Origin: Ophiosphaerella korrae
Lineage: Eukaryota > Ascomycota > Dothideomycetes > Pleosporales > Phaeosphaeriaceae
Direction: 5' to 3'
DNA: 51,391 bases
Assembly: GCA_028456385.1 (NCBI GenBank)
Contig: JALNQF010000296.1
Location: 1-51,391, forward strand
The notes under the pieces are model-generated. The model saw only the letters and a program-made list of their open reading frames with translations, was not told the DNA's origin and did not search any database. Position numbers and translations under genes: made by a program. Shown here one piece after another: positions 24,872 to 35,129 of this stretch (the first letter of the stretch is position 1; each line of letters opens with the position of its first letter).

Positions 24872-25425
24872 ACATCTTCCACTAGCATTTTGTCCCCGCA
24901 AATTCATTCCAATGGTTTATATGCTTGATTCTTACACAACTATGTGAGGTTCTTGGCGCCTCTGATCTTGACATTCAATGGGTAGTTGCACTGAAGAACA
25001 GAATCATAATAGACATGGGAACTGACCAAATTACGCAACCAAAGTCTAGCTAATAGGAGCAATCGACATACCATTGTCCCAGTCAGATCAGAGAAGAGGC
25101 TCGGATGAAGAGGCGGCGACGACCTTCCTGCCAAGGTGCACTAGTGGATGTTTGGCAGGTGTGAATAATCTATCCTTGGCAGAGACGATCAACTTTCTTG
25201 CGACCTTCTCTTCTGGACGCAGCACCGCAAACGAAAGCGCCAGGTATTAATAAGAGTGGACCAATTACAAGGATGCTATGTGTGCAATTAATATAAATTT
25301 ACCCAGTAGCCTGGAAGCGGGGGCGGAACGTTGCCTATATGAAGATAACTGGTCCCTACCATTGGAGTTTTGTCTTCGTCGTCACAGGCCTTGTATACTA
25401 ACGGGCTCAAGATCAGAAATCCAAG
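24872..25425. other. Intergenic region, MATE 3' end and peptidase promoter
   Basis: 554 bp with no convincing gene. It must hold the MATE 3' UTR (no canonical AATAAA seen) and the peptidase promoter. A TATA-like stretch TTAATATAAATTT is at 25288-25300, about 125 bp before the peptidase ATG. One AGATAA (25343-25348) fits the GATA-factor consensus, but a single site is weak evidence for nitrogen control. Confidence 0.5.
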
Positions 25426-27081
25426 ATGAGGCTCCAATACGGTTCGATTCTGGCGGGCGCTGCCCAGGTATTTGGAGTAGCATTCCCTGCTATAACGTAT
25501 GGTAATGATCTGCCACCGCTGGTATCATCTGAGCCAATTCAAAGTCTGATCACTACCGATGGGTAAGCTGAAGCATTCGATACACTGTAACTGATCTGAC
25601 TATTCAGGTTAATGGATAATTTGAAGGAGCTTGACGCCATCGCGAAAGCTAATGGTGGAAACCGAGCTTTTGGCCTTCCGGGTTACGCGGCATCTGTTGA
25701 CTATATTCTTTCGCAAACCAAGGATGCCATGAATTTCCGCACCTGGGTACAAAATTTCCCTGCACTCTTTAGCAAGGTCGAATCGATCAAGTTTAGTGTC
25801 AGCAACACATCTTATCACGTTATTGGATTGTCGTATTCTCCATCAACTGTGCCAGAAGGCCTGACTGCACCACTGGTGCTTGGGCCATCTGGTCCTGAGG
25901 GCTGCAACAAGGCACCGTACGATAATTTAGATGTAAAGGGCAAGATAGTTCTTGTACAGCGAGGAGCATGCCCGGATGGGACTACTCTCGCTGGCCGTGT
26001 TAAGCCCGCTGCAGCTGCTGGAGCAGCGGCAGTCATCATCTATTCTGATGTGACTAGTCCCGTGACTGGAGGTACACTCTCAAATCCCAACCCGGTGGAG
26101 TATGTGTCGTCTGGATACATGAATAAAGCAGATGGCGAGCCTCTGGTAGCGCGACTACAAGCTGGTGAAGCAATCGAGGCCTACTTCCAGCAAACACAGA
26201 CTGTTGAGACAAGAATCACACAAAACATCTTCTCAGAGACAATAGAGGGCAATTCAGATAACATAATCATGCTAGGCGCACATCTGGATAGTGTACAAGC
26301 TGGTGCTGGCATCAATGATGACGGCTCGGGCTCCACGTTAATTCTTGAGGTCAAAAAGGCTCTTGAGAAGTTTAGCGTCAAGAACAAGGTCCGTTTTGCC
26401 TGGTGGGGTGCGGAAGAGAATGGTCTTTTAGGATCAAAGTATTACACCCAAAACCTCAATGCTTCCGAGGCAAACAGTATCCTAACCTATCTGAACTTCG
26501 ATATGGTGTCGCGCGGGTACTTTGGTGTATTCGACGGAGATGGCAGTTCATTCAATCTTACAGGCCCACCAGGATCAGATGCCATCGAGAAGCTCTTCGT
26601 TGAACATTTCACAAAGAATGGCGTCAACGTGACAGCGGCACGCTTCACTGGCGGTAGTGACTACCAATCTTTCATGTGAGAATTTCATTTCAAAAATCTG
26701 CTTGGGAAGTATATTAACTATTTCTTTTCACAGGAACATCGGCAAGCCTGTTGGTGGTCTACACACTGGCACAGGGGTCGAACAGGACCCATGTTATCAT
26801 CAGGCATGTGATACCATTAACAATCCTAATCCAACAACCTTGACAATTAATGCTAAGGTAACATACGCTTTCAAGAGTTTTGCGGTGTTCTTGGCTGATA
26901 AATCTACAAGGCGGCTGCACATGTGCTGTCTATCTTAGCTACCGAAGGCGATGAAATTATTCCCAAAAGCCTGGTAAACAGCAATATGATAACATCGAGA
27001 GGATTGACTGGCATGGAGGTTCAATGGACTGTGCCTGATTTAGGTGAGAAGCATGTTGGAACTTGTGGGCACGAAATTTAA
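25426..27081 (+). CDS. lap2: Secreted M28 leucine-aminopeptidase-like metalloprotease with PA domain
   Basis: Join 25426-25562, 25608-26675, 26734-26857 and 26911-27081, 499 residues. It should remove N-terminal residues from peptides outside the cell or in the vacuole, using two zinc ions. The N-terminus is a short hydrophobic signal-like segment followed by PPLVSSEPIQSLI, typical of fungal Lap2 propeptides. A PA domain lies at about residues 145-245. The zinc ligands are visible in order: His271 (HLDS), Asp283 (INDDGSG), Glu316 with catalytic Glu315 (GAEENG), Asp344 (NFDMV) and His412 (GGLHTG). Introns 1-3 are 45, 58 and 53 bp; each restores frame, and the second joins SDYQSF to NIGKPVGG, a conserved M28 segment. 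Length matches fungal Lap2 (about 500). Yeast aminopeptidase Y is the other close relative, so the symbol is by similarity only. Confidence 0.9.
25563..25607 (+). other. Peptidase intron 1
   Basis: 45 bp, GTAAGC donor, CTGAC branch sequence and TTCAG acceptor. Splits a glycine codon after residue 45. Confidence 0.88.
26676..26733 (+). other. Peptidase intron 2
   Basis: 58 bp, GTGAGA donor, ATTAACT branch-like sequence, pyrimidine-rich tract and CACAG acceptor. It splits the Met402 codon. Confidence 0.88.
26858..26910 (+). other. Peptidase intron 3
   Basis: 53 bp, GTAACA donor, GGCTGAT branch-like sequence and ACAAG acceptor. The downstream exon continues in frame with AAAHVLSILA and ends at TAA 27079-27081. 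The donor is slightly unusual (GTAACA). Confidence 0.8.
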
Positions 27082-27153
27082 GAGGGTATGGAATGAGTAA
27101 ATTTCTCGAATGAACGGCGTCCTTGAAAAGAGAAAAAAAAAGGCATTATGAAG

Positions 27154-27159
27154 AATAAA
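27154..27159 (+). promoter_or_regulatory. Polyadenylation signal AATAAA of the peptidase gene
   Basis: Canonical hexamer 73 bp after the stop codon. Confidence 0.5.
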
Positions 27160-27933
27160 CATGAGGTATTAGACGTTCGGAATTTGATGAGCATGTGTTA
27201 TGGATCACTTATTTTAGTCAAACTCATGACTTCACATATCGACAACAATACAAGGCCCTAGTATCCTCTATACGTTTTCCAATAGGACTTTGGTGGCATA
27301 TATATACTTAGTTATGGTTGCTATATCCCAACATTCGCAGCTTTTGTCAAAAGCACTGGGGCACTCGCAACCTTCATCGTCAAATTCATCCCTTTGCTAA
27401 GATTAAACTCTTTTCGAATTTGCGGCGATAATTTCAAGATCATGCCATCGGTGATAAATCATTTCCTTCTACAACTTCGCTCTTGCCGTGTGCGTCATTA
27501 GAAACTTGACTCTAATCAAATAACTAGTGATGTTTGAAGCTTGCATATTGAAGCTACAGTTGAAGACCCAAGATTGTTAGTGCAGCGGCGTTTGCCAAGG
27601 ATAACTCCAAAATTATTTTCCATGAAAATTGTGCTGTTGTGAAAATATCTACGGCCGCAAGTTGGAAGGCTAAGATGGGTTTTCCTCGGGGTTTGTTTGC
27701 GGCTTTGGGTGCTTCTGTGGGTGTTATAATTTGGCTTCTACATAGATTAATCACTTTTACACACAAGATTCACGGCAAAAGGTGAGAGATGGATAACAAG
27801 CGGCCAACATGTTGCGTTTGATGTCAGACCTTGTAACCATCGGCATCTAATGGTAAATGGCCTAGGGAGGGCGAATCATATGCGAAGATTTCCTATCAAG
27901 TTAAAAGTATTTGAGATTATAATAATATTGCCA

Positions 27934-27939
27934 TTTATT
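27934..27939 (-). promoter_or_regulatory. Polyadenylation signal AATAAA of the GH72 gene
   Basis: TTTATT on the plus strand, so AATAAA on the coding strand, 83 bp past the stop codon. Confidence 0.5.
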
Positions 27940-28022
27940 GTGTTTGCCGATACACCGCCTCGATCCAGACTTATAAACACACTCTGGGTAATTTCTGTCC
28001 CTTTCTCCGTTTCCGCATGCTC

Positions 28023-29721
28023 TTAAAGTGCAAGCATTCCTAATAAGCTGCTTACCGCTACTGCGATCCATATACTCATAATAATCCTACCATAGGCAAA
28101 GAAAGCAGGGCTAAGCATGGTGGCAGCTGCACCCTTAGAACTTGAGCTCGCACCGGCACCTACACTTCCACGTCCCGTCGCAGTCGGTGGGCTGCCACTC
28201 CCGTTAGCCCCTACAGCACTCAACAGCGCGACACAACTGCTCGACGTCTGCGCACTTTGAATCGTCGCCTTGCCCCCAAAACTGCAAGCATCTGCGCGCT
28301 TGTTATTTCCTATATAGTATTGGTTTGCTGCGAACGCAAGCTGGTCCTTCGGGTTGCAGCCCGAATAACCGCCATATATACCCTGTGTAGCATTCTTGAG
28401 AATTCCACTGCAGAATTTGGGGTCTTTGCAAATGTAGTCGAAAATTTGTTTGTAATCTTCTGCGTTGGTGTCTTTGATATTGCACTGTAGTCCTGCTGCC
28501 ATGCATTGGCAAAGCTGTGGGTTCACGGTGGGGGGAAGGGGCGATGCTTGCGCTTGCCACGAGCCACCCACTGAAGGGCAAGCAGGTGGGGAATTGGAGG
28601 GGGTATATCCATTGCGCTGGGTTATAGTAGGGGTGACCTTGGCTAATTGATTCTGTAGAGAGGTAAAGTCAGGGTAAGGTGAAACGCTTGCACTGTTGAC
28701 GAGGGACACAAGGCCATATTGGTTTTCGCCCATGAACCATTCGTAGATAATCCCACCAGAGAAAACACTAGTCATGTTGCCAAAAAGTGCCTGGACCTCA
28801 GTAAAAGGGCGACTAGTAGGTCCGCCAGGTAGGTTTTCGTTGCATCCATACTCGGCGAAGAAGACAGGGACTGGATAATCTGAAAAGAAGCCGACACGCT
28901 CACCGTATGAGGAGCGTTCATATGTACTATCACCGCACCATGAGTACACATTGTAACCCCAGAAATCGATGGAGGTTTTGTTGCCCTGGTCTCCTGGCTG
29001 ACAAGCAAAATAGTGAGCAAGCTCGTTGCGGCCAGGGACATCAGCAGTCGCATAGCCTACGCCTAGCGTCTTGCGATATTTCTGGCTAGAGATGTATTCT
29101 TTAGTATCGCGAACAGCAGCCTTAACGAAAGCTGCTGCGGCTGTCTCATTGCCCCTGCTGACGTTCTCGTTTCCAGCGAAGAAGCCGATAACGTTCTTGT
29201 ACTTTGCAAGAGAATCGATGACGCCCGTGTACCGCTGGAATAATGTCACGTCCCACTCAGGATCGGTCGATCTGATAGATGTCTTGGGCTCGCCCAAATC
29301 TGCAATCACATAGATGCCAGCACTGGCCAATTGTGACATACAGTCGTCGTGGTTCTTGGTAGGGTCGATGGCATAGACTCGGAGGACATTTGTGTATATT
29401 TGTTTGAGTAAGGGGATATCTCGTCGGCAAGCACTGCCGTCGGCTAGAGGATCGGTGTATTCAGTCGTCGAGCTGGTAGTTCCGTTCGGTTGGTAATTTT
29501 GTTGGTACGCCACTCCCTTGAGGTAACTGTGACGTTATCAGTCCCATTTTCTATGAATCGGTTTCTTGGATGTTATCGACATACAATTGCGAGCCATTGT
29601 TGGTGTAGAAAAAGTGTTGGCCATAGACTTCAATGTCTGGGATATCGTCAAAACTCGCCGCCGTCACCCCGCAGACAAGCGCAGCCACCGTCACACACGC
29701 CAATGCAAAGAACACCTTCAT
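28023..29721 (-). CDS. gas1: GH72 1,3-beta-glucanosyltransferase with CBM43, GPI-anchored (Gas1/Gel family)
   Basis: Complement of join 28023-29526 and 29585-29721, 546 residues. It cuts beta-1,3-glucan and transfers the new end to another chain, lengthening glucan at the cell surface. Residues 1 to about 22 are a signal peptide ([20 protein letters not shown]). The GH72 domain covers about 27-345, with the proton donor Glu166 in FFAGNEN and the nucleophile Glu271 in VFFAEYGCN. The cysteine-rich CBM43 (X8) domain is at about 375-470, followed by a Ser/Gly-rich linker and a hydrophobic GPI-attachment tail. The intron (29527-29584) joins NGSQ-F to [12 protein letters not shown], a conserved start of GH72. 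Presence of CBM43 places it in the Gas1/Gas2, Gel3/Gel4 group; which member cannot be decided. It converges on the peptidase gene. Confidence 0.93.
29527..29584 (-). other. Intron of the GH72 gene
   Basis: 58 bp on the minus strand, GTATGT donor, GACTGATAAC branch region and CACAG acceptor. It splits the Phe46 codon. Confidence 0.9.
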
Positions 29722-30083
29722 ACTATCACAAACAACGAACAGTACTATTCAATGCTTGATATTCAGGGTGAAAGCTTAGCCCGGAAAGATACAACAATAA
29801 GCAGACAAGCAGGTATCTATGTGAACCTGGAATGCGGTGCTTCGCGGAAGCACGCGTGGCACGCACGATAAGTAGGCATGGGACGCGTGTCACTCTCGGG
29901 TTGCTGCAGGTACTTGCATTCTCCAATAAGCGCGCATGTTGTTGCTATTATCCGGTTTGGGGTGGCGTCTGTTTGCCAATGTTTGCCCACGATAAGTTGA
30001 TGACGCTGCTCAACTCGGTGTTTTGCGGGGCCACAGCCAATGGTTAGGTAGCCAATCGATAAAAGGATATTCCACTAGGTTGA
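29722..30083 (-). promoter_or_regulatory. GH72 promoter region with two MCB (ACGCGT) boxes
   Basis: ACGCGT occurs at 29852-29857 and 29883-29888, 131-167 bp before the start codon and 31 bp apart. In yeasts this is the binding site of the MBF cell-cycle factor. Use here is an inference from motif and gene type. No clear TATA box was seen. Confidence 0.5.
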
Positions 30084-31033
30084 GTGAAGCATAGCGGCAA
30101 TTTGCTGATCTCCAGATTCGAACGTCACGTGACAGTTGTATCGCACTGCGAACGGACAGGACCGCTTTCAGTATCTACTGGGACCACGACGGGAGGGGTA
30201 TCTACCTGCTGGTATCTAGTCAAGAACAAGATAATTCAAAAAGCACTAGTATTTAGCCCCAGAGAAACGACTCGCATCAAGATTCAGCCATTGAATTCCA
30301 AGGGTGCGTCATTGAGTGGTCCCAAGGCGGCACTACCAACGTATTGACCGGCTAGTAAACACGCTCGAAAATTTGGAATTCTGGTTTGGAGAGACTGTAG
30401 AGGTTTCCCGGTACGTTCGACCGCCTTGTAGCTTTGCACCTAGGCAAACATTTTAGAGCGCTTGAATTATAAGCAACTATTTCGCTTCTTCGCATTGTCT
30501 CAAGCGGGACTAGAGAGTCAACTGTAGCGGGGCACTTATGTAAGCCATAAGATCACGTGCAGCGAATAGCCCAAAACTTTTGATCGGATTGATAGCCGGA
30601 CAGTGTCATTGACTGGCTAACTCTAAACCTAAAAGGTCTCGCATACTTTGAAGCGAACACTGTGCATATCAGAACTCAGTTGGGCATCTGCTATAAAGTT
30701 TGATTCTGCGACGCACACCATTTAGCCACAGAGCGCCACGCTTCAATCCAGACTGGTACTCTAACATAAGACAATGGCTACTCGACGTAGATTGCAGGCA
30801 AGTATGTGTTCTTATCCAATTTAAGAGCTCCCATCGCCATTGAGGTTCCCTTCCCAATTTTGATTTCTCTTGGACGTGTATACACAATGACTGTCTCAGC
30901 TTTGGAAGAATTCATTCCATTCATCACCGAGATGATGAAAAACCCACCGGATCCAAATGCACCTATACCGCTGGGCAACCGCCATGAAACAATATATGGA
31001 GTGTGAGGAGTATTTGGCAGGAGTCAGATATGA
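30084..31033. other. Right part of the gene island; no gene firmly supported
   Basis: About 950 bp of normal-composition DNA. An open frame at 30084-30347 (+, 87 codons) matches nothing known to me. At 30791-31009 both strands are open over about 70 codons; the plus frame ends PLGNRHETIYGV and could be a terminal exon after a TTGCAG acceptor at 30791-30796, but no upstream exon was found. It may be a gene remnant cut by the adjacent LTR. Confidence 0.35.
30125..30132. promoter_or_regulatory. TCACGTGA palindrome (E-box type)
   Basis: An 8-bp perfect palindrome with CACGTG core, the bHLH/Cbf1-type site; a second CACGTG is at 30554-30559. Both are 400 bp or more from the GH72 start, so their target is uncertain. 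Confidence 0.35.
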
Positions 31034-31234
31034 TGGAACAATAGGTATATTGATAAAGTGAGACGAATCCTTAAGGGATTCATGGGCTCACGAAGGTGTT
31101 TATATATCTAAGGAGCGCACATAATCCTAAGTAGCTCTAAGGGTAATCCTAGGGGTACCCGAGGAGCTCAAAGGGAGGTTCAAAGGGAGAGGCTTAAAGA
31201 GAGGTTTTAGGTAGGAGGAAAAGTACCTATAACA
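31034..31234 (-). repeat. Unmutated 201-bp LTR (3' LTR of a minus-strand element)
   Basis: Minus-strand sequence starts TGTTATAGGTAC and ends TTGTTCCA, with ATATATAAACACC as a TATA-like box near the middle. On its inner side is a clean polypurine tract (minus AAAAGAAGGGGGGG, plus 31237-31250). CA and TG are common, so RIP has not touched it. Family is unknown; the short LTR with TGTTA start would fit Ty1/Copia or a TRIM. Confidence 0.7.
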
Positions 31235-31343
31235 ATAGCCCCCCCTTCTTTTGCGCTACGTCTTAAAGCGCAGAGCTCTATACCTTTAAGTACGTATAGT
31301 ATCTATCTAGTTATCTAGCCCTAGAGTTACTTTATTAGCTATC
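31235..31343 (-). mobile_element. 3' internal fragment of the same element, RIP starting
   Basis: It begins with the polypurine tract, then a hairpin (TGCGCT and AGCGCA around 8 bases, 31252-31271). The TRIM at 34475-35129 has a comparable arrangement beside its 3' LTR: poly-T, a short hairpin, then a CTTAAAG..AGAG word. CA and TG thin out across this fragment, marking the right RIP border of the gene island. The element ends at the next LTR. Confidence 0.55.
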
Positions 31344-31508
31344 TATAACTTAGCCTATTCTATACTATTAGACTAAACGTAATTAAAAAAGAGGTATAGT
31401 ATACTAAATAGATATACTTAGTATAGAATTATATATATATTAGATACTTATAGTAAGCCTAAGGCTAGTCTATAGCTAACTAAGGGCTACTTAAAAGTAC
31501 TTATAATA
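31344..31508 (-). repeat. LTR copy of the TRIM family
   Basis: About 165 bp, similar to the LTRs at 33637-33809, 34475-34645 and 34959-35129, ending CTTATAATA on the plus strand. The flanking five bases (CTATC and CTAGG) do not match, so it is not a clean solo insertion. Confidence 0.7.
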
Positions 31509-32361
31509 CTAGGTTCCTAGTACCTAAGTCTAACCTTTATAAGTCTAAGAGTATTCTATAATAGCTATCTTACTATAATTATAAGGTTTACTTATTAGGT
31601 TAGTACTTAGAAACTAAACTACTTTACTAGAGCTCTAAGTAAAGCCTAAAGGCTACTTTCTATTTATAGTACGTTACTAATTCTTTAAAATATAAAGTTA
31701 TAATATATTTTTAATAAAATTTATAGTATATTATAAGCTATTTTATATTATTAGATTCTTATTTATAGTAAAATTATAGTCTAATTTATAGTAATTATAA
31801 GCTTAGGTTTAAATTTATAAAGTATTATATTTATATTACTTAATAGTTTTAAGTAAATAAAGTTATACTTTTACTTATTAAATATAAAGTAGTTTATTAC
31901 TACTTTAGTACTAGAATATTAAAGTTACTTAAAAGTAAATATAAAAGAGCTACTTCTTTTAGTTTCTAATAAAGCTATCTTTAACTATATTTATACTTTT
32001 ACTAAAAACTTTACTACTTAGCTTAATTTAATAAAGTTTTAGTATATAGCTTATTTTAAAAGCTTTATAACTTTTAGTAAATTTACTTTTAATAATATTT
32101 TTAAAAGCTTAATAATAACTATTTATAAAAAGTAGTATTATATTAATAGTAGTAACTTTAGTATATATAATACTTATAAAAAAGCTTATAAAAGTAAATA
32201 TATTTTAGTAAGTACTTTACTTTTCTAGTTAAATCTAATACTAATTTACTTAGGTACTACTAGAGTTCTATTATACTATTAATATTTTTAAGTATATTAT
32301 TATATTTACTAATAATTATAGTTAAATATATAGATATAACTTTTAATAAAGTTTTTAATAA
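31509..32361. other. AT-rich RIP relic with nothing recognisable
   Basis: About 850 bp. Some C and G remain up to about 31680, then the sequence is nearly A/T with TA-rich words. No LTR, frame or RNA gene seen. Confidence 0.6.
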
Positions 32362-32451
32362 GTATTATAGTAGTAATAAAAAGTAACTTAATAGAACTAA
32401 TTAGCTTTATAATAGAAAATAGTAATCTTACTTAAAAAGTTAACTATAATA
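32362..32451 (+). repeat. Left part of an A-type LTR relic broken by A3
   Basis: It starts TATTATAGTAGTAATAA and keeps the AACTAATTAG word of A-family LTR starts. The sequence continues beyond A3 at 39757-39894, where an A-LTR-like AGTTAGTAGTAATA word occurs. The degree of mutation makes this tentative. Confidence 0.45.
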
Positions 32452-32830
32452 TATTATAGGTATAATAAGAGAAATCGAGATAGAACTAATTAGTTTTAAC
32501 TAAAGTACTAATAAAGTATAATATAAGAAAAGTAATAATCTAGATATATAATATAGAGTAATTTAGAATTATATATAATAGATTAAAGTAATTTATAAAA
32601 GTATATAAAAAATTAGTAAAAGTATATAGTAGTAGCTATACGTATTATTAGGATAATATTAGTAATCTAATTTCTAACTAAAAGTAATAATATATTAATA
32701 TTATAGAAATTATTCTACTATTTTAGAAGTTTATTACTTAATTATAAAATATACTTTAGTTATTAACTTTTAGTCTACTATACCTTTTCTTTTAAGTGCT
32801 TAGTAGTTAATAACTAGGTAGCCTATTATA
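32452..32830 (+). repeat. 5' LTR of A3
   Basis: 379 bp, from TATTATAGGTATAATAAG to AGCCTATTATA. It is 30 bp longer than the partner because of an extra stretch of a short internal repeat (GTAATTTA..AAAAGTATAT). Confidence 0.85.
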
Positions 32831-33636
32831 CCTTACTAATCTAGTAACTAGAAGAAGTAAAGTATAAGTAGTATATAGTTTAAGCTAATATAATAGTAAA
32901 AAGTATAGCTAAGAGAGTAAGTAAAGTACTTATAAGTAGTTATTAGTTAGATAATACTAACTAAGTAGTAGTTAAAATAAACCTAAATAATATAATTATA
33001 AATAAATAAAGTATATAAGTACTAATAAATATACTAACTATATAGAATAAAAAATTATAAAACTATATTAAGTAAAATAAAGCTAGAATTAAAGCTATTA
33101 TAGTAAGATAAGTATAAATAGAATAAATTACTAAAAGACTAAATTAAAGTATAACTATAAAACTATTTAAATTATTTATACTAGAGAAATTTAATAGAAT
33201 ATAAAAGAACTTAAAGTTTTTTTTAGTATAAGTATAAATTTAAATAAATATATAAGTATTATACTTTAATATAAAGAAAAAAAAAGTTCCTTATATTAGA
33301 ATATATATTAAAGAAGATATAATAAGATAATTTAAACCCTATTAGATAGACTATAGCCTAAGAGCTCTAAGTATAAAAAAAGATAAAATAATAGCTATCT
33401 TTAGAAGTTATAAATACTTTATATAATAAAAAAAAGTAGCTTTTAGAAATATTAATATTACTTAATAAGTAAAAAAAAAGCTTAAGAAGCTTTAATAATA
33501 TAAAAGTATACTAAAGTATATATTATAGTTTAAATAACTAGTATAAAATATAGAATAAAATAAGCTATTTTTAATATTAAAGTTTAAATAAATACTAAAC
33601 TAGAAATCTTATATAAACTAATTTAGATAAAGAAAC

Positions 33637-33809
33637 TATTATAAGTACTTTTATATAACTCTTAGCTAGCTATAAGCTAGCTCTAAGCTTACTATAAGTA
33701 TCTTTAGTATATATATATATATACTATTTTATACCTAGTATACCTATTTAGTATACTATACTTCTTTTAAAGTTACGTCTAGTCTAGTAGTATAAAGCTA
33801 AGCTTTATA
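33637..33809 (+). repeat. Solo LTR of the TRIM family inserted in A3
   Basis: 173 bp, TATTATAAGTACTTTTATAT to AAGCTTTATA, flanked by perfect GAAAC duplications (33632-33636 and 33810-33814). It carries a (TA)n core at about 33709-33722. Opposite in orientation to the TRIM at 34475-35129. Confidence 0.88.
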
Positions 33810-34474
33810 GAAACTAAGTATACTAAAAGCTTTAAAAAAATAAGTAATAAAAGTTAATAATAACTTCTAAAAATAAAAAATAAATAAATATAAAAGATAC
33901 AATAGAAATTATAATAGTAGAGACTTTATAAAAATAGTTACTAATAAAGATAGTAAAAAGAAAAATAAAGACTTTATATACTATAATTATAGTAAGAAAA
34001 GTTACTATATAAAAAACTACTAATTAAAGAAAAAAAATATAGTATATTATATATATAAAAAAATAAAATACTTTATAAAAGACTATAAAAGTAAAGATCT
34101 TAAAAAAAAAAATTAGTTAAAAATAAAAGAAAATAAATAAAAAGTACTAAAAGTATAAGCTAAGCTTTAAAAAAAAGTAGTAGTAAATAGAAAATTATAG
34201 TATATAATACTTAATTAGACTTTTTATTATAATAATAACTACTATATATACTTTTTTAGTAAGTAAAACGTAAAATAGTTTTTATAGAAAAATAAAGTAG
34301 TAGTAAAAAAAGAAAGAATTTAAAATTAGCTTAAAGAAATAAGATACTTAAAAAACCTACTAATAAAAGATTTAAAAAGAGAAAAAACTTTAGTACTTTT
34401 AATTACTACTAAAAGACTAGTAAGTAATAAAGAGACTACTATAGTTACTTCTAAAAAACTAAAAAGTAATAAAA

Positions 34475-34645
34475 TATAAAGCTAAACTCTATACTACTAG
34501 ACTAAATATAACTCTAAAAGAAGTATAGTATACTAAATAAGTATACTAGGTATAGAATAGTATATATATATACTAGAAATACTTATAGTAAGCTTAAAGC
34601 TAGCTTATAGCTAACTAAAAGTTATATAGAAAATTACTTATAATA
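34475..34645 (-). repeat. 3' LTR of the TRIM
   Basis: 171 bp, from TATAAAGCTAAAC to ACTTATAATA, preceded by TAAAA. Adjacent to the polypurine tract. Confidence 0.88.
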
Positions 34646-34958
34646 TTTTTTTTTTTTTCTTAGACTTTATTCTAAGAACTTAAAGTAGAGTATAGTTACT
34701 ATAGTACTACTAAATAACTACTATAAGCTTATAGTATAGTACTATAGACTTATTATATTATTAAAGAAGTAGTAATATAATACTCTATTACTATAGTAAT
34801 AAATAAAGCTATATACTATATACTAGACTTTTAGTAAGTAATAGTAATAAAGTAAGATTTATACTTTAGCTAAAGTTAAAAGAAACTTTTAACTTAACTA
34901 GCTTTAGCTAGCTTAAGAATAGAAACATACTTAAACTTAAGCTATATTTAGTATACTC

Positions 34959-35129
34959 TATAAAGCTAGACTTTATACTACTAAATTAGACGTAACTCTA
35001 AAAAAAGTATAGTATACTAAATAGTTATACTAAGTATAGAATAGTATATATATATACTAGAGATACTTATAGTAAGTATAGAGCTAGCTTATAGCTAACT
35101 AAAAGTTATATAGAAAAGTTCTTATAATA
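34959..35129 (-). repeat. 5' LTR of the TRIM
   Basis: 171 bp, from TATAAAGCTAGAC to TCTTATAATA, followed by TAAAA. It differs from the partner mostly by transitions. Confidence 0.88.

Larger units (their letters stand above)
27082..28022. other. Convergent intergenic region between peptidase and glucanosyltransferase
   Basis: About 940 bp without a gene I can support. It holds the 3' UTRs of two converging genes, each with an AATAAA signal. Base composition is normal, and the short frames in it (for example minus 27554-27766) match nothing I recognise. Confidence 0.6.
34475..35129 (-). mobile_element. 655-bp TRIM-like mini-retrotransposon inserted in A3
   Basis: Two 171-bp LTRs (34475-34645 and 34959-35129) in the same orientation enclose only 313 bp, and the whole is bounded by TAAAA (34470-34474 and 35130-35134). 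A minus-strand polypurine tract (plus-strand T13 then C, 34646-34659) abuts the low-coordinate LTR, as for a 3' LTR. The interior has no open frame, so it is non-autonomous. This fits a terminal-repeat retrotransposon in miniature; a deletion product of a larger element is the alternative. Confidence 0.85.

Noticed and set aside
27554..27766. 70-codon minus-strand frame between the converging genes
   Set aside because: It has no recognisable similarity or splice context and lies in the expected 3' region of two genes.
22821..29721. Transporter, protease and glucanosyltransferase as a biosynthetic or effector cluster
   Set aside because: No backbone enzyme or regulator is present, orientations differ, and the three functions have no shared pathway; they simply lie on the same island.
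30084..30347. 87-codon plus-strand frame
   Set aside because: Composition and residues look random, no splice partners or known domain; kept only as a note in the intergenic entry.
31034..31508. A second TRIM with LTRs at 31034-31234 and 31344-31508
   Set aside because: The order of parts fits, but the two LTRs are alike only in the first 16 or so bases, so they cannot be the pair of one element.
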